Source: Chitinophaga pinensis
GTDB lineage: Bacteria; Bacteroidota; Bacteroidia; NS11-12g; UBA9320
DNA: 9,578 nt
Assembly (NCBI GenBank): GCA_945890595.1
Contig: CAMDCQ010000080.1
Location: 1 to 9,578 of the forward strand
Direction: 5' to 3'
Of the stretch, positions 7,465-9,578 are shown piece after piece (the first letter of the stretch is position 1; the number at the start of each line of letters is the position of its first letter). Position numbers and translations under genes: made by a program. Under the pieces are notes generated by a model. The model was not told where the DNA came from, did no database searches, and saw only the letters and a list, made by a program, of their open reading frames with translations.

Positions 7465-7644
7465 TCATTCTTTATGCCGATTTGCAAAGGAAATACCAGC
7501 GGCGAATATTAAACCTACAACAAGCGGCCCTATCCATTGGGTTTTACTTAAAAAACCTTCCAGCACAAATGTGAGTAGGTAAGATATACCGACGAATACC
7601 AAGTAATAGGTTAAAAACTGTTTGATCTTTCTTTCTTTCATCAT
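7465..7644 (-). CDS. Small two-helix membrane protein (59 aa), uncharacterised
   Basis: A 59-residue frame begins MMKERKIKQFL and ends in SFANRHKE, then TGA. It has two hydrophobic stretches, roughly residues 10-29 (LTYYLVFVGISYLLTFVL) and 39-53 (GPLVVGLIFAAGISF), separated by a short polar turn with a Trp. The basic N-terminus and basic C-terminus predict both ends in the cytoplasm. I do not recognise a named family. Support for a real gene comes from the coherent two-helix design, a promoter-like TACCTTCG 6 bp before the first ATG, and a strong dyad immediately upstream. Two ATG codons in tandem make the exact start ambiguous by one residue. It is convergent with mfd, the stop codons lying about 30 bp apart. 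Small proteins of this shape often sit beside regulators, but none is adjacent here. Confidence 0.62.
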   Translation of the reverse strand: MMKERKIKQFLTYYLVFVGISYLLTFVLEGFLSKTQWIGPLVVGLIFAAGISFANRHKE

Positions 7645-7650
7645 CTTAAA

Positions 7651-7658
7651 CGAAGGTA
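7651..7658 (-). promoter_or_regulatory. Putative -7 element for the small membrane protein gene
   Basis: On the minus strand this reads TACCTTCG, one base off TAnnTTTG, 6 bp before the first ATG. The dyad at 7661-7691 would occupy its upstream promoter region. Confidence 0.3.
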
Positions 7659-7660
7659 GT

Positions 7661-7691
7661 ATTTACACTTATATTAATTATGAGTGTAAAT
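7661..7691. promoter_or_regulatory. Near-perfect 31-bp dyad, likely operator
   Basis: Arms ATTTACACT (7661-7669) and AGTGTAAAT (7683-7691) are exact inverted repeats. The 13-bp centre is also nearly symmetric, failing at only two pairs. A further half-site AGTGTAAT lies at 7723-7730. The stem is AT-rich with no T-run after it, so an operator for a dimeric repressor overlapping the small-gene promoter fits better than a terminator. No regulator gene is in the window. Confidence 0.55.
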
Positions 7692-7755
7692 CTAGCAATA
7701 AATTACCCGTATTTATAGTTCGAGTGTAATTATTACCCTTGTATATTTTAATGAA

Positions 7756-7895
7756 GCCTAACGTTTGGCAGCTAACCTAAGGGCGGGACTTTTACCACAA
7801 AACTTGATTTGAAAAACTAATGTTTGATTAACGATAAATATGTCTGCGGAGCACTGAACGGCCACTTTTACCAAACCCGTGTTACAAGCCGTTAT
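7756..7895 (-). repeat. Palindromic ~140-bp repeat, attC-like, downstream of the ABC genes
   Basis: The ends pair: TAACGTTTGG (7759-7768) against CCAAACCCGTGTTA (7871-7884), with a 4-base bulge. On the minus strand the distal end reads GTTAGGC (7762-7756), an exact match to the integron attC R' core consensus GTTRRRY. The gene-proximal end reads GTAAC near a poorer R'' box. ACTTTTACCA occurs twice in direct orientation (7788-7797, 7864-7873). Size and orientation relative to the ABC genes fit an attC site, but the inner boxes are not clear, so this is a structural resemblance only. Confidence 0.45.
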
Positions 7896-7896
7896 T

Positions 7897-8577
7897 CTAT
7901 TTAAGTTCAAGTTTTTCAATTCGGTTTCCAATTATAATTTCTTTCATTTCTTGTTCTAAGTTTTTAAATTCGGACTTTTGAACTGATTTAATTTGTTCTC
8001 CTTTTCTCAAAAGATGTATTTCGTCACAAGTGTCGCTGAGCGTTGAAAAAATATGTGATGAAATTATTACTATTTTATTCAGCTCTTTTAGCTTCAAAAT
8101 TATTTCTGTCAATATGATATTGCTTTGAATATCAACCCCATTAAAAGGTTCGTCAAGGATAAAGTATTCGTTTTCTTGAAGGAGAATAGCGGTGATTGCT
8201 AATTTCTTCTTCATTCCTGTTGAGTATGTTGATGCGTATTGATTGAGCGGTAAGTCAAAAATATTCTTACTGTCAAATTCTAAACTTGTCTTACCACGTG
8301 CATTACAAAGTAGTCTGATGTATTCTTTGCCTGTTATCTTTGAGAAGAAGAAAGGGTCTGTCAAAAGCAATCCTAAATGATTTTTTAAAGGGGTAGTGTC
8401 GGAAATTATTTCTCCATTATAACTTTCTAAACCTGCAATACATCTAAATAGTGTTGTTTTTCCTGCTCCGTTTTCGCCAACAATTCCATAAGCTTTTCCT
8501 TTTGAAAACTCCATTGAAATGTTTTTCAAAACTTCGTTATTACCGTAACTTTTGCTTAGTCCATTAATTTTAATCAT
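7897..8577 (-). CDS. ABC transporter ATP-binding protein
   Basis: A single 226-residue nucleotide-binding domain expected to dimerise on the cytoplasmic face and drive the permease encoded just upstream. Motifs: Walker A GENGAGKTT (34-42), signature YSTGMKKKL (118-126, in place of LSGGQ, as often in ABC-2 type exporters), Walker B with catalytic Glu YFILDEPFNGVD (138-149), and switch His in SSH (173-175). The Q-loop position, normally Gln before the LTG-like segment, reads LLTDPFFF (71-78), so the glutamine appears replaced by Thr. The length is a bare domain plus a short lysine- and glutamate-rich tail. ATG 8577 overlaps the permease stop by 8 bp, indicating translational coupling. The stop lies 1 bp from a repeat boundary. 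Base use is visibly more AT-rich than sucA or mfd, in keeping with acquisition. The substrate cannot be told from sequence; export is inferred from the family. Confidence 0.92.
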   Translation of the reverse strand: MIKINGLSKSYGNNEVLKNISMEFSKGKAYGIVGENGAGKTTLFRCIAGLESYNGEIISDTTPLKNHLGLLLTDPFFFSKITGKEYIRLLCNARGKTSLEFDSKNIFDLPLNQYASTYSTGMKKKLAITAILLQENEYFILDEPFNGVDIQSNIILTEIILKLKELNKIVIISSHIFSTLSDTCDEIHLLRKGEQIKSVQKSEFKNLEQEMKEIIIGNRIEKLELK

Positions 8578-9490
8578 TCAATATATATTTTAGCTTACTA
8601 ATAGACTTTGTATAAAAAAACGGAATGATAGCCAATAATAAAGGCGGAAAGTAAATGCTAAATGCAATTATCATTCCTTCTGGTAAATTCATCTTTCCTG
8701 GATATGCTGAATATTTAGCAAGAATTACAGTCCAAAGAAACAAAAGTCCAATCAAGAAAAAGATTAAAATCAATTCAAATTCACTTGGATAAAATATCAA
8801 AAGACTAAATAGGATTGGAATAGCTATAAGAGTAGCGTTTTTAGATGCATTAAAAACTTTGTTTTTTAAAAAAGCTTTGGGCGTTTCTGCGTGAACCCAA
8901 ACATAATATTCTTGCTCAGGTTTAGAATAGTAACTTAAAGAGGTTAAGAAAACTAATAAAAATGCGAAAATTCCCAAATTTAGATTGTCAACATTTATAG
9001 CAATAAAAGTCAAAGCATAGGCAATTGGAAATATCAAAAAGGTCTTTCTGAAACCTGTCGAAAATTCAAATGGTCTTTTAGAAAATGGCGTTGGGATTGT
9101 TAGATTGAAATTGGAGTGAAAAGAGAATAAGGCAAGAATAATCGAACACAAAAAAAGAATACTGGCTTCAAAGAGGAAACTTTTGTATAATAGAATAGAA
9201 ATAAAAGGTATGCAAACGATAAAGTTTTCGATAACCCTTATTCTCATTTTTGATTTATCTCCGAAAGTTGACAGCAAAAAATCCGTTCTGTTTTTTTCAG
9301 AAAGTTTGAATTGTAAGCTAAGACAAGTCAAGATTACTAGGTATTTGGCAAACTCTGTCTTATGGAAAATGTATTCTGAAAGCAAAACAAATGCAGTTAA
9401 AGCCAAAAGATAGCCTAAAAGAGGATTAAGTCTTGCTTCCTTAATCTTTCGATTTGTCATTACATATTGTAATTTAAAATAGTCTTTCAT
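8570..9490 (-). CDS. Polytopic membrane protein, probable ABC permease subunit
   Basis: A 306-residue integral membrane protein with about eight to nine hydrophobic segments, near residues 24-42, 48-62, 87-103, 107-124, 150-166, 171-187, 218-234, 238-257 and 271-292. The N-terminal ~20 residues are basic and cytoplasmic (MKDYFKLQYVMTNRKIKEAR). I do not recognise a named family; assignment as the permease rests on its membrane pattern and the 8-bp overlap with the ATPase gene. Charged loops at 63-85 and 188-216 could contact the ATPase. The start at 9490 was chosen because an upstream in-frame ATG at 9571 would add 27 residues translated from the flanking repeat, which has no membrane or family character. 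No signal peptide is separate from the first helix. Codon use is AT-rich. No promoter motif is evident in the ~90 bp upstream, so transcription may come from outside the window. Confidence 0.75.
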   Translation of the reverse strand: MKDYFKLQYVMTNRKIKEARLNPLLGYLLALTAFVLLSEYIFHKTEFAKYLVILTCLSLQFKLSEKNRTDFLLSTFGDKSKMRIRVIENFIVCIPFISILLYKSFLFEASILFLCSIILALFSFHSNFNLTIPTPFSKRPFEFSTGFRKTFLIFPIAYALTFIAINVDNLNLGIFAFLLVFLTSLSYYSKPEQEYYVWVHAETPKAFLKNKVFNASKNATLIAIPILFSLLIFYPSEFELILIFFLIGLLFLWTVILAKYSAYPGKMNLPEGMIIAFSIYFPPLLLAIIPFFYTKSISKLKYILND

Positions 9491-9511
9491 TTTATGCTCG
9501 GTCTGTCTTTT

Positions 9512-9578
9512 ATAATGGCTTGTAACGGTTTGCGGCTTGGCGAAGGTGGCGATTTTACCACTGAACTTCATACGAAGC
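9512..9578 (-). repeat. Second copy of the palindromic repeat, cut by the window edge
   Basis: Aligned in the same orientation as 7756-7895: TAACGGTTTGCGGC (9523-9536) matches TAACGTTTGGCAGC, and TTTTACCAC (9553-9561) matches 7790-7798 at nearly the same offset (30 versus 31 bp). Both are followed by an ACTT motif (ACTGAACTTCAT here). The core on the minus strand, GTTACAA, deviates at two positions from the attC consensus. The copy runs off the window. Confidence 0.55.

Larger units (their letters stand above)
7881..9526 (-). mobile_element. Candidate two-gene cassette (ABC transporter) between inverted repeats
   Basis: GTTACAAGCCGTTAT (7881-7895) and ATAATGGCTTGTAAC (9512-9526) are inverted repeats matching at 14 of 15 positions. 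They enclose only the two ABC genes: the ATPase stop codon is 1 bp inside the left repeat and the permease start is about 20 bp inside the right one. The larger repeats containing these ends are in direct orientation. No integrase or transposase is present in the window, so mobility is inferred from packing. Confidence 0.42.

Noticed and set aside
7661..7691. Intrinsic terminator for mfd or the small gene
   Set aside because: The stem is AT-rich, there is no following T-run, and it lies upstream of the small gene and over 200 bp past mfd.
9491..9571. 27-residue extension of the permease from an ATG at 9571
   Set aside because: Those codons are the flanking repeat translated by chance; the membrane protein character begins at 9490.

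Overview
The window looks like a piece of chromosome from a member of the Bacteroidota, most likely a flavobacterium. The base composition is AT-rich and genes lack Shine-Dalgarno sequences. Promoter-like TAnnTTTG motifs (the Bacteroidota -7 element) occur, and the SucA, Mfd and PaaZ proteins read like flavobacterial family members. This placement is from memory of the families, not from a search.

Layout: (1) 1-275 is the 3' end of paaZ (phenylacetate degradation), running rightwards. (2) 281-1050 is a 770-bp unit bounded by inverted repeats. It carries a small GxxExxY-family gene (328-711) and a 90-bp tandem repeat (731-1029) whose junctions form hairpins. (3) 1225-3969 is sucA on the minus strand (E1 of 2-oxoglutarate dehydrogenase, TCA cycle), convergent with paaZ. 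(4) 3970-4126 is a short divergent promoter region. (5) 4127-7435 is mfd (transcription-repair coupling factor). (6) 7465-7644 holds a 59-aa, two-helix membrane protein gene on the minus strand, with a near-perfect 31-bp dyad just upstream. (7) 7756-9578 is a compact two-gene ABC transporter module on the minus strand (permease, then ATPase, overlapping by 8 bp). It sits between two copies of a palindromic repeat.

The housekeeping genes (sucA, mfd, paaZ) do not form a pathway together. The accessory interest lies in two units packed between repeats. The first is the GxxExxY unit, with terminal inverted repeats, a leader motif shared with the downstream tandem array, and a compensatory base change in the array hairpins. 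The second is the ABC module, whose stop codon and start codon lie 1 bp and about 20 bp from a 15-bp inverted repeat. The flanking ~140-bp repeat looks integron-attC-like and includes a canonical GTTAGGC core on the minus strand. Both are hypotheses about mobility built from sequence structure; no transposase or integrase is present in the window.
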